A stretch of 5,415 bases of DNA from assembly GCA_024279745.1 (NCBI GenBank), contig JAJRRE010000192.1, forward strand, positions 1 through 5,415. The letters are read 5' to 3'. Below, in pieces: positions 1 to 5,415 of the stretch (positions are counted from its first letter, which is position 1; each line of letters opens with the position of its first letter). A program made the position numbers and the translations under genes. Source of the DNA: Alphaproteobacteria bacterium (lineage in GTDB: Bacteria; Pseudomonadota; Alphaproteobacteria; Rhizobiales; Hyphomicrobiaceae). The notes under the pieces were generated by a model that was not told where the DNA came from, searched no databases, and saw only the letters and a list, made by a program, of their open reading frames with translations.

Positions 1-381
1 CAACCAGAAATTAGCACTGGACACCGACAAATTGGCCCCCGCGGCGCCGGTTTCGGTGTAACCGCCCAAATTTACGTAAGTGGCATTAAAGTCAACTATC
101 GGCTTTAGATAGAAAGACCCTTGATCGACAAGATAACTGAACCGTACTCGTCCCAGACCTGCGGCAACTTTCTGTTTACCCTTAGCAGTACCGATTGTAC
201 CGATATTTACGAACCGAATGTGATCATAACTACCGACCGAACCGGCCAGGTTTAGATAGACGTTAACCGGTCCCCACTGGTTCTTCAGCACAACACCGCC
301 GCGGAAGGTCTGGCCATCGCTCTTACCAAGTGTCTGCGTTGTCGATTTTGTTGAGGAACTGGTATCTTCATAACCCAGCGC
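1..381 (-). pseudogene. Continuation of the autotransporter beta-barrel in the -1 frame (cut by window edge)
   Basis: After the break near 380, the barrel resumes one frame back on the same strand and stays open to position 1. The translation starts ALGYEDTSSSTKSTTQ and continues with TFRGGVVLKNQWGPVNVYLN, AGSVGSYDHIRFVNIG, KVAAGLGRVRFSYLVDQGSF and LKPIVDFNATYVNLGGYTET. These are alternating hydrophobic and polar, aromatic-girdled strands with short turns, as expected for the 12-stranded autotransporter barrel. Joined to LRLGV, the sequence becomes LRLGVALGYED, the usual run in this family. One missing G (GTGGCG becoming GTGCG) explains the shift. The rest of the barrel and its terminal aromatic residue lie outside the window. 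Confidence 0.85.
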
Positions 382-1151
382 ACACCCAGGCGTAGCTCAT
401 CCCAAACTGCAAACTGGATGCCACCAGTAAATTCGAAACCGGTTTCACTGACACCAGTATATTTGGTCGGCGCATCTCTTGTCAGTTTGCGCGCCGTTAC
501 TTTCGCCCAATAACACTGTCCCTCACGGGTATAACGGTAGCTCCCCGTCATCAATTTGCAACTCAACATGGCATTGGCGAAATTAGCACCACTGCTGACT
601 GTGCCGCTGGCTTGCGCGCCCTGATTGCTTGGTATCAGTCTTTCCACGGCTTTCGCCGCAGCAGCTGAATCCGGCAAAGCTTGCAATGCCGTTACCAATT
701 GAACCAGTTGCGGGTCAGCACCGGCCACAACCGCATTATCGAGAACTGTCGCCGCTGCTTGGACATTTGCGGCAGCAACGCCGGCTCCTGTACTCGTGCC
801 AGTCTGGCTGATAATCTCGGCAATTGAGCTGGCAACATAGTTAAGTGTGACTTCATTATTGCTGAAGGCCAGTTCGAAATCAAAACCGGCGGTATCCTGC
901 ACCGTAAGGTTTTCTGAATTAAGTCCCAACCCACTATCCACGGCCCCGTCGCCGGCAGAAATAATCACAAATCCTTGTTCAATCTTCGCCAGATTAATGA
1001 CATTTGGAGCGACCGTGCCAGCAACATCAGCAGCACCGGAAACAACAAGCTTATCAGATGCTGTGCCATCGATATCAACGACCAGCTTACCGCTTGCATT
1101 TTGGGTGTAATTACCGGTCAAAGTTGTTGTCGCCACAACATCAATGCCACC

Positions 1152-1589
1152 GGGCGACAACGTCCCAGCATTGGTCATGGTATTGCCGGCACCCAGCTTC
1201 ACTGTGGCACCAGAATTAAACACAGCACCTGCGTTATTAGCAAAGCTATTTGTTCCAGCACCCATATCAACCGAGCCGATCATAACTCCTGTATTAACAA
1301 TCGCATCGTCACCGCCACCGGTATTGACATCACCGTTGATAACACCGGCGTTGTCGATTGCATCACTTCCGCTGCCGGAGTTAAACAAGCCACTGAACAC
1401 GCTGCCTAAGTAGTTAGTGAATTTGTTTGCGCCGCCGCCCAAATTGGCATCACCGATATGAGTGCCTTTGTTCTCGTATGTATCGGCGCCTGTTCCGGTG
1501 GTGAGCGTGCCATTCAAGGTACTGCTATTGCTCGCAACATTCACGCCGTCCCCCAGAGCCACATTGCCATTGATGGTGCCGGTATTGTT
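1152..1589 (-). repeat. Passenger beta-helix-like peptide repeats (about 20 residues each)
   Basis: The passenger holds a row of related segments of the type N-x-G-x-I-x-G-x-V-x-x-G-x-G-x-D/N. Examples are NNTGTINGNVALGDGVN, NAGVINGDVNTGGGDDAIV, NTGVMIGSVDMGAGTNSF and NAGTLSPGG. The regular spacing of about 20 residues, with Asn/Gly turns and a short aliphatic or beta-branched strand in each unit, fits the rungs of a right-handed beta-helix. This is the normal fold of autotransporter passengers. The units are diverged at DNA level, so they are not recent duplications. Cargo function cannot be told from these repeats. Confidence 0.7.
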
Positions 1590-1832
1590 TACTGTATCAT
1601 TGGTCGGCAGGAACGTCATAACTTCCGTGATACGGGCGGGCTCTTCATTTGGGCCAAGGGTCGCCCAGTCGATATTATTCCAGTCATAAGTCTCATTTGA
1701 AATATCACCAGAAAAGGCTGTAACCGCCATCCCGTTCAACGAAGAAATTGTACCGGCATTATTGAGCACATTGTTTGTTCCGCCGACAAATAAAACACCC
1801 GCCGATCCTTGAAACAGCTCTTGCGTATCAAA

Positions 1833-1868
1833 CTCTGTGAAATCGATTATGCCGTCATTATTTACGTC
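1833..1868 (-). other. EF-hand/dockerin-type calcium-binding loop in the passenger
   Basis: Twelve codons encode DVNNDGIIDFTE, which fits the canonical EF-hand loop at every ligand position: D1, N3, D5, G6, I8, D9 and E12. It stands alone in the passenger between the N-terminal beta-rich part and the rung repeats, followed by FDTQELFQGSAG. A single loop of this kind, as in dockerins and some secreted adhesins, could bind calcium and stiffen the passenger at the cell surface. The pattern is clear; binding is inferred. Confidence 0.6.
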
Positions 1869-2152
1869 ATGTTGAGTGGAGGTGAATATAGTTTTGAAGC
1901 CAAACGCGCGACTACCGCTACCGCCCTGGACCGCTGCCCCTGCTTCCACTGTTACAGTGGAGCGGCTGGCGGACCCGCCAAACACCCCTATGCCGACGGA
2001 ATCTGCACCGGAAGCGATAACGTCTGCGCTGGTTATAATTGTTGTCGCGCCAGGGTTCGCTTGATCAGGAGAATTCCCTGCGAATATTCCTTTTACTGTT
2101 GCGTTTCGGGTCACTGATCGACGTTCACTGGATAAAGTCCGTTCAGCGGGTT

Positions 2153-2159
2153 CCTCCTT
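2153..2159 (-). promoter_or_regulatory. Orphan Shine-Dalgarno sequence upstream of the autotransporter
   Basis: The minus strand reads AAGGAGG at 2159-2153, a near-perfect ribosome-binding site. No ATG, GTG or TTG start lies 5-12 nt downstream; only CTG (2146-2144) is well placed, and that frame stops after 11 codons. The autotransporter frame has its nearest possible start, GTG at 2114-2112, 38 nt beyond the site. This suggests that the original start codon and signal-peptide segment have been lost. Confidence 0.5.
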
Positions 2160-2537
2160 TTTTAGAAACTGAGATATCCTTATGTTCCGTAAACATATGA
2201 ACGTTAAAGGGAAATCGGATTTTTTCAATGAACGAGATTTCCTAACCCGGAGACGCGTTGCGCAAGAGCAACACTGCTCAGAAATGACAAAATGTTTGAA
2301 ATAATGTGGGAAACTAACCACTGTACCGCTGAGATTTAGATGCTGTACTGAGACAGCATTGCTCCCGTCATGGCGAGTGGCCTTGGCCTCAAGCATTCAC
2401 GGCTTGGGGTTGATTGCCTTGCCGACATGCCCTGCCGACATGCTTGGTCTGGTTGCATTTTGCAGGGTCACCAACTGGATTGCGACATAGCCTACACCCC
2501 GCGCATCCGCCGCATCATTCTTCGGGCGGGCATTAGG

Positions 2538-2569
2538 GCGTTAGAGCGTTAGAGCGTTAGAGCGTTAGA
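2538..2569. repeat. Short tandem repeat, four 8-bp units GCGTTAGA
   Basis: Four perfect tandem copies of GCGTTAGA span 2538-2569 and are preceded by a diverged copy, GCATTAGG, at 2530-2537. With an 8-bp unit, changes in copy number would move any reading frame, but no gene crosses it with confidence. It lies in the spacer downstream of ybaB and more than 400 bp upstream of the readable part of the autotransporter. It may be a slippage-prone microsatellite or debris from a rearrangement. Confidence 0.9.
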
Positions 2570-2743
2570 GAGTGTTCGGTCGAGAGAGACTCACGTCTAG
2601 TCGTAGGCGTGCCGATGCAAATCATGCCGTAGACATGAAAAGTGCACGAGGGCTTCTATCGAAATCGTGAATCAGATCCTTTGGGCAAGGACGTGGGAGC
2701 AGCCCCTCTACATAAATTTGATTCCACCCGTGTCCGACTTGCT

Positions 2744-3061
2744 CTAGAATAGTTTCAAGCCCGGCGGCAGCGGCAGACCGCCCGTCACGTCCTGCATTTT
2801 CTCCGCCATCAGCGTCTCAACTTTTGCTTTGGCATCCGTATGGGCGGCAATTATCAGATCTTCCATCACGTCCACTTCGTCGGCCTTGAGCAAGCTGGGA
2901 TCAACACTCAGACCGCGAAGCTCGCCTTTGCCATTCATACGCACCGTGACCAGTCCGGCGCCCGATGAGCCCTCGACTTCCTGATTGGCAAGTTCTTGCT
3001 GAACCTCCTGGATCTTGCCCTGGATTTCCTGAGCCTGCTTCATCATCTGCATGATATTCAT
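2744..3061 (-). CDS. ybaB: YbaB/EbfC family nucleoid-associated DNA-binding protein
   Basis: This 105-residue protein belongs to the YbaB/EbfC family of small dimeric nucleoid-associated proteins, which bind DNA through a tweezer-like dimer. The family pattern is complete: a basic amphipathic helix MKQAQEIQGKIQEVQQEL near the N-terminus, then EVEGSSGAGLVTVRMNGKGEL (two strands with the conserved SGAG and NG turns), VDPSLL, EDLIIAAHTDA, and the typical tail GLPLPPGLKL. I start at ATG 3061 (MNIMQMMKQ). The length matches E. coli YbaB, and AGGAG lies 10 nt upstream. The frame stays open to an ATG at 3124, but those 22 extra residues do not resemble the family and lack a good ribosome-binding site. 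It lies downstream of dnaX, as in many bacteria, but the usual downstream recR is absent. Confidence 0.95.
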   Translation of the reverse strand: MNIMQMMKQAQEIQGKIQEVQQELANQEVEGSSGAGLVTVRMNGKGELRGLSVDPSLLKADEVDVMEDLIIAAHTDAKAKVETLMAEKMQDVTGGLPLPPGLKLF

Positions 3062-3216
3062 GGAACTTCGTCTCCTGATCTGGGGGCCGACTTCGTGCGC
3101 GCTCAACACACCAATGATAGACAATATTTCAAGCGCAACTATGACCGTAAAGCCTGCACAACTGCATGAGCGCAGCGCTCATTTAACACGGCCCGTTCAA
3201 CCTTGTTTAGCCTTGT
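3062..3216 (-). other. dnaX-ybaB spacer: tandem 10-bp repeat and 7-bp hairpin
   Basis: This 155-bp spacer has no gene. At its dnaX side the 10-mer CTAAACAAGG occurs twice in perfect tandem (3220-3211 and 3210-3201). The first copy carries the dnaX TAA stop (3219-3217), and the preceding 10 bases look like a diverged third copy. A perfect hairpin follows: arms ATGAGCG (3182-3176) and CGCTCAT (3172-3166) around a 3-nt loop. On the minus strand the hairpin is followed by GCAGTTG rather than a T-run, so it does not qualify as a classical terminator; it may be an mRNA-stability or processing element. The ybaB ribosome-binding site is AGGAG, 10 nt before its ATG. Confidence 0.55.
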
Positions 3217-5169
3217 TTAGCCTTGCTGTTTTTTGGCTTTATCCGTCTTATCCCTCTGGCCGGGCAAGGCGCGAATGTCTCGGATTTTGGCGCCAGGAAA
3301 TTCGTCAAGCACGCTCTTGATTGCAGGCAGCGCCTTAATTTCTTGCGCCTGTGCATCATGGCGTTGCCGTTTCACCTGCCCGACCGGCGGTGCGCCAGCC
3401 TGACTGGACAGCGCCACAATCCAGTTCTGCCCGGTCCAGCTGTTGAGTTTTTCACGCAGCTGATTGCCCAAATCCTTATTGGCATCGGACAATAAATGCA
3501 GATCAATTTTAGGCGGCTCAAATTTGACCAACGACACCTGCTCTTCAAGATCGAACACCAGCTTCATGTCCCGGTGCTGCGCGACCAGCGCGATCACATC
3601 GGCAAAACTTTTCGGCATTGGATCATATTCAAATCCACCCGCGGGCGCCGCCTCACTCATGACCAGGTCTGCACTGCCAGCCCGCTCAGCCTCTTGATCA
3701 TCTCGCCATGGCGGTGCGTCATCCAGATGCTGGGACGCCGATCTGCCTGGATGCCCTGACCCCGTCGGCGCACTAGCCGCGAGGGGGGGGCGGTTCGAGG
3801 CCCCATCGGGCGCAGCTACATTCAGCGGCGCGCCTGGCGGCGCACGGTCAGACCCAGGCGCCGGGGACGCCGACGGCGCAGCGCCGCGTGGTGCCCCGCC
3901 GCCCAGCGTCTTGATGACTTCTTCCGGGCTGGGCAAATCCGCCGTATAGGCCAAGCGTATCAGTACCATCTCCGCTGCCGCCAACGGATTGGCCGCCTTC
4001 GCGGTTTCTTCACTGCCCTTGAGCAACATTTGCCAAGCACGCGACAATAGACCCATCGACAAATTTTCCGCCAATGCCGCCGCACGACGTTTTTCTTCTG
4101 CCGACAATACCGCTCCGGCGCCATCAGGACCGACTGTTTTGAGGCGGGCTGTGACGTGCACCGCTTCGGCAAGATCCGATAAAATCTGCACAGCCTCAGC
4201 GCCATCATGATGCAACGCGGACATTGCTTCCAAGGCCTCCCCGGCCTTGCCGCCAAACAGATTTTCCAGCAGATCGAAAATCCGGCCGCGATCCGCCAAC
4301 CCCAACATGGCGCGCACCGCGTCGGCACTCACACCTCCCGCTGCCGCCGTCCCCTGAGCTGCCTCGCCTAAGGAAATTGCGATCGCCTGATCGAGAATGG
4401 ATAAGCCATCACGCACCGACCCTTCCGCCGCGCGCGCAATCAGGTTCAACGCTTCGTCATCGGCGGCCGCGCCTTCGGCTTTGGTGATCATGGCAAAATG
4501 TTTGGACAGCGCCGGCACATCGACACGGCGTAGATCAAATCGCTGACAGCGCGATAGTACGGTCACCGGGACCTTGCGGATTTCCGTCGTGGCAAAAATG
4601 AACTTCACATGCTCTGGCGGCTCTTCCAACGTTTTCAGCAGCGCATTAAACGCGCCTTTCGACAACATATGTACTTCATCAATGATATAAACTTTATAGC
4701 GCGCCACCATCGGTTTATAACGGGCGCTTTCTATAATCTCACGAATATTATCGATGCCCGTATTCGACGCCGCATCCATTTCCAAAACATCTGGATGCCG
4801 GCTTTCCATGATCTGCGCGCAATGCTCGCCAAGCACCGGCATATCAATCGTCGGCCGGTCAACCGCTTTACCATCGGCTGCTTGATCTACGGGCAAGGAA
4901 TAATTGAGCGCGCGGGCCAGGATTCGCGCTGTGGTGGTTTTGCCGACGCCGCGCACACCCGTCAGCATATAGCCTTGCGCGATGCGGTCCGTCGCAAAGG
5001 CATTGGAGAGCGTTGTGACCATGGCCTGCTGGCCGATTAAATCGTCAAAGGTCTGTGGCCGATATTTGCGTGCCAGCACGACATATTGCTGGCCCGCAAC
5101 TGGCTCGCTGGCCTGCGGCAACACAGACGCGGCTTTGCCTGACTGGTTTGGCTTCTTTTTCTGTGTCAT
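3217..5169 (-). CDS. dnaX: DNA polymerase III subunit tau (clamp loader ATPase), with possible gamma product
   Basis: The 650-residue protein is the ATPase motor of the clamp loader that places the beta sliding clamp on primed DNA; tau also tethers the polymerase cores and contacts the replicative helicase. Domains in order: a 26-residue N-terminal extension; YVVLARKYRPQTF (29-41), the usual start of the family; Walker A GVRGVGKT (71-78); Walker B with DEVH (about 160-167); the sensor/Thr motif FATTE (192-196); the SRC arginine-finger motif (206-208); sensor 2 GSVRDGLSILDQ (250-261); the collar domain III (about 280-410); a Pro/Ala/Gly-rich linker (about 424-512); and a C-terminal domain (about 512-632) resembling the alphaproteobacterial DnaX C-terminus (DUF3646). 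The zinc module keeps only one of the four usual cysteines (C118 in GEHC). The start is supported by GGAGGG at 5178-5173. It is 155 bp upstream of ybaB. A C8 tract at codons 460-463 may yield a shorter, gamma-like form. Confidence 0.98.
   Translation of the reverse strand: MTQKKKPNQSGKAASVLPQASEPVAGQQYVVLARKYRPQTFDDLIGQQAMVTTLSNAFATDRIAQGYMLTGVRGVGKTTTARILARALNYSLPVDQAADGKAVDRPTIDMPVLGEHCAQIMESRHPDVLEMDAASNTGIDNIREIIESARYKPMVARYKVYIIDEVHMLSKGAFNALLKTLEEPPEHVKFIFATTEIRKVPVTVLSRCQRFDLRRVDVPALSKHFAMITKAEGAAADDEALNLIARAAEGSVRDGLSILDQAIAISLGEAAQGTAAAGGVSADAVRAMLGLADRGRIFDLLENLFGGKAGEALEAMSALHHDGAEAVQILSDLAEAVHVTARLKTVGPDGAGAVLSAEEKRRAAALAENLSMGLLSRAWQMLLKGSEETAKAANPLAAAEMVLIRLAYTADLPSPEEVIKTLGGGAPRGAAPSASPAPGSDRAPPGAPLNVAAPDGASNRPPLAASAPTGSGHPGRSASQHLDDAPPWRDDQEAERAGSADLVMSEAAPAGGFEYDPMPKSFADVIALVAQHRDMKLVFDLEEQVSLVKFEPPKIDLHLLSDANKDLGNQLREKLNSWTGQNWIVALSSQAGAPPVGQVKRQRHDAQAQEIKALPAIKSVLDEFPGAKIRDIRALPGQRDKTDKAKKQQG
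3773..3792 (-). promoter_or_regulatory. Candidate slippage/frameshift site (C8 tract followed by -1 frame TAG)
   Basis: On the coding strand, eight consecutive C residues (3790-3783) are read as CGC CCC CCC CTC (residues R460-P-P-L463). A -1 slip after the second CCC, or one extra C in the transcript, reads CCT CGC GGC TAG. This adds P-R-G and stops at 3775-3773, giving a 465-residue protein. The site lies in the flexible linker just after domain III, where the gamma form of other bacteria ends. The stop is flanked by a small stem, CGGC/GCCG, around TAGTGC. There is no clear Shine-Dalgarno-like stimulator upstream. The +1 frame instead runs 41 codons before a stop. The sequence facts are certain; functional use is inferred. 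Confidence 0.4.
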
Positions 5170-5284
5170 CTGCCCTCCGACCCTCGTATTCTCGTGCTCA
5201 ATTCAACCCATCATGCTCGATCAAGCACGATCTGTTTGGGCTGAAGGGTGACCCAGTTTGAAGCAGATGCAGGTTTGAGAAATA
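5170..5284 (-). other. SRP RNA-dnaX spacer with inverted repeat
   Basis: This 115-bp spacer has no gene. It contains an inverted repeat on the minus strand: the arms ATCGTGCT (5231-5224) and AGCATGAT (5217-5210) form an 8-bp stem with one G-U pair around a 6-nt loop. No T-run follows, so it is not a standard intrinsic terminator; it could be an RNA processing or attenuation element in the dnaX leader. The dnaX ribosome-binding site is GGAGGG at 5178-5173, only 3 nt before the ATG. That close spacing still supports the start at 5169, since the purine run is the only strong one nearby. Confidence 0.5.
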
Positions 5285-5379
5285 GGAGGCTGACAAACGA
5301 CCCAGGTCGAAACTCGTTGTGGCTGCTTCCTTCCGGACCTGACCAGATTGGCGAGGGACATGTCCGCCGCCAACCTCCC
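5285..5379 (-). ncRNA. ffs: Signal recognition particle RNA, small bacterial (4.5S) type
   Basis: This is the RNA core of the signal recognition particle. It binds Ffh and takes ribosomes making membrane proteins to FtsY at the inner membrane. The near-invariant Ffh-binding apical domain is visible on the minus strand at 5321-5344 (GGTCAGGTCCGGAAGGAAGC followed by AGCC), including the GGAA tetraloop flanked by the symmetric and asymmetric internal loops. The ends were chosen from the closing helix: the 5' arm GGAGGTTG (5378-5371) pairs with the 3' arm CAGCCTCC (5292-5285) over 8 bp with one G-U pair. The length of about 95 nt fits the small type that lacks the Alu domain. The 3' arm is followed by TATTTCT, which may help termination. 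It lies 115 bp upstream of dnaX on the same strand, the usual alphaproteobacterial arrangement. Identity is very secure; exact ends are uncertain by a few bases. Confidence 0.95.
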
Positions 5380-5385
5380 ACTGGC

Positions 5386-5415
5386 GAATATGGTACAGAC
5401 TGATAGGCAGATTCA
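5386..5415 (-). promoter_or_regulatory. Probable promoter of the SRP RNA gene (-10 seen, -35 cut by window edge)
   Basis: On the minus strand, CATATT at 5392-5387 matches the sigma-70 -10 consensus at four of six positions. It ends 7 nt before the inferred first base of the SRP RNA (5379), a correct distance. The -35 element would fall at the very edge of the window: the last bases read TGAAT, which would make TTGAAT if the next base outside is T, with an 18-nt spacer. This promoter could also serve dnaX by read-through. The call rests on position and a partial match only. Confidence 0.4.

Larger units (their letters stand above)
285..2114 (-). pseudogene. Autotransporter: passenger and beginning of beta-barrel, frameshifted and lacking a signal peptide
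   Basis: This is a type V secretion autotransporter, whose C-terminal outer-membrane barrel would export the N-terminal passenger to the cell surface. Counting residues from the in-frame ATG at 2396: low-complexity beta-rich passenger from about 98; an EF-hand-type loop (177-188); Gly/Asn/Asp-rich beta-helix-like repeats (about 270-415); a segment LSPGGIDVVATTTLTGNYTQ (413-432) leading to DKLVVSG, typical of passenger repeats next to the barrel; a helical Ala-rich linker (about 522-590, including ALQALPDSAAAAKAVERL); and the barrel start from about 605, with cysteines 613 and 628 and CYWAKVTARKLTRDA. At about position 380 the frame leaves the family pattern (LRLGV then RWVMKIPV) and ends at the TGA near 285. 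Residues 1-95 look like untranslated DNA and hold no signal peptide. The start at 2114 (GTG) is a placeholder. I infer a pseudogene; a sequencing error at the frameshift is the alternative. Confidence 0.8.
2115..2743. other. Gene-poor region between ybaB and the autotransporter remnant
   Basis: I see no convincing gene in these about 630 bp on either strand. Downstream of ybaB (below 2744, minus strand) there is no clear terminator; the best candidate, GGG-GCTGCT-CCC near 2690-2706, is weak and lacks a T-run. Other contents: four tandem 8-bp repeats (2538-2569); an 11-bp direct duplication TGCCGACATGC (2420-2430 and 2433-2443); a hairpin GAGCA/TGCTC (2266-2279) next to the palindrome TTGCGCAA (2258-2265); and, on the minus strand, TTGAAA (2228-2223), which could be a -35 box but has only a poor -10 partner (TAACGT, 2206-2201). 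A strong Shine-Dalgarno sequence lies at 2159-2153. No remnant of recR is recognisable in translation. The reading frame of the autotransporter is open up to an ATG at 2396, but that stretch does not look like real protein. Confidence 0.6.

Noticed and set aside
2143..2196. A 17-codon minus-strand open frame starting at ATG 2196 and containing the heptamer A AAA AAG
   Set aside because: It has no ribosome-binding site and no signal-peptide character. The A run is simply the upstream part of the Shine-Dalgarno region, and no meaningful frameshift product results.
2370..2396. ATG at 2396 as the true autotransporter start
   Set aside because: A TGA sits immediately before it, there is no ribosome-binding site, and the first 95 residues show neither a signal peptide nor passenger character.
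2530..2569. Possible CRISPR array
   Set aside because: The units are 8 bp and directly abutting, without spacers.
2570..2743. tRNA gene or other structured RNA in the ybaB downstream spacer
   Set aside because: No cloverleaf, T-loop or long stem is apparent; only short 4-5 bp inverted repeats.
3062..3124. A 22-residue N-terminal extension of YbaB from ATG 3124
   Set aside because: The family starts at the internal Met (3061), which has a Shine-Dalgarno sequence; the extension has no family similarity.
3166..3182. Intrinsic terminator between dnaX and ybaB
   Set aside because: The stem is perfect, but on the minus strand no T-run follows it.
4609..5040. Long plus-strand open frames opposite dnaX, and similar ones opposite the autotransporter
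   Set aside because: They are antisense shadows of well-conserved coding sequence, lack ribosome-binding sites and resemble no known family.

Overview
The window looks like a piece of an alphaproteobacterial chromosome. Three things point there. DnaX carries the C-terminal domain seen in alphaproteobacterial tau subunits, and its zinc-binding module is degenerate. A short, small-type (4.5S-like) SRP RNA sits directly upstream of dnaX. The order SRP RNA - dnaX - ybaB is the usual one in these bacteria. Every supported gene is on the minus strand, so the window reads from high to low coordinates. I cannot place it below class level.

Region by region, from right to left: the signal recognition particle RNA (about 5285-5379) has a plausible -10 box just upstream. 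A 115-bp spacer with an inverted repeat follows. Then comes dnaX (3217-5169), encoding the 650-residue tau subunit of the DNA polymerase III clamp loader, and a 155-bp spacer containing a perfect 7-bp hairpin and a 10-bp tandem duplication at the dnaX stop codon. Next is ybaB/ebfC (2744-3061), a small nucleoid-associated protein. The recR gene that commonly follows ybaB is absent. In its place lie about 630 bp without a convincing gene (8-bp tandem repeats, small hairpins and an orphan Shine-Dalgarno sequence), followed by an autotransporter gene that runs off the left edge of the window.

The autotransporter looks like a decayed or disrupted gene. Its passenger (a beta-helix-like repeat region with one canonical EF-hand-type loop) has no recognisable signal peptide. 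Its beta-barrel is broken by a single-base frameshift near 380, after which the barrel continues in another frame to position 1.

The observation most worth testing is in dnaX. A run of eight C residues (coding strand) lies in the disordered linker between the ATPase/collar part and the tau-specific C-terminus. A -1 shift there, or one extra base added by slippage, gives three new codons and then TAG. The result would be a 465-residue gamma-like clamp loader subunit, analogous in outcome to the E. coli and Thermus dnaX frameshifts but on a poly-C tract.
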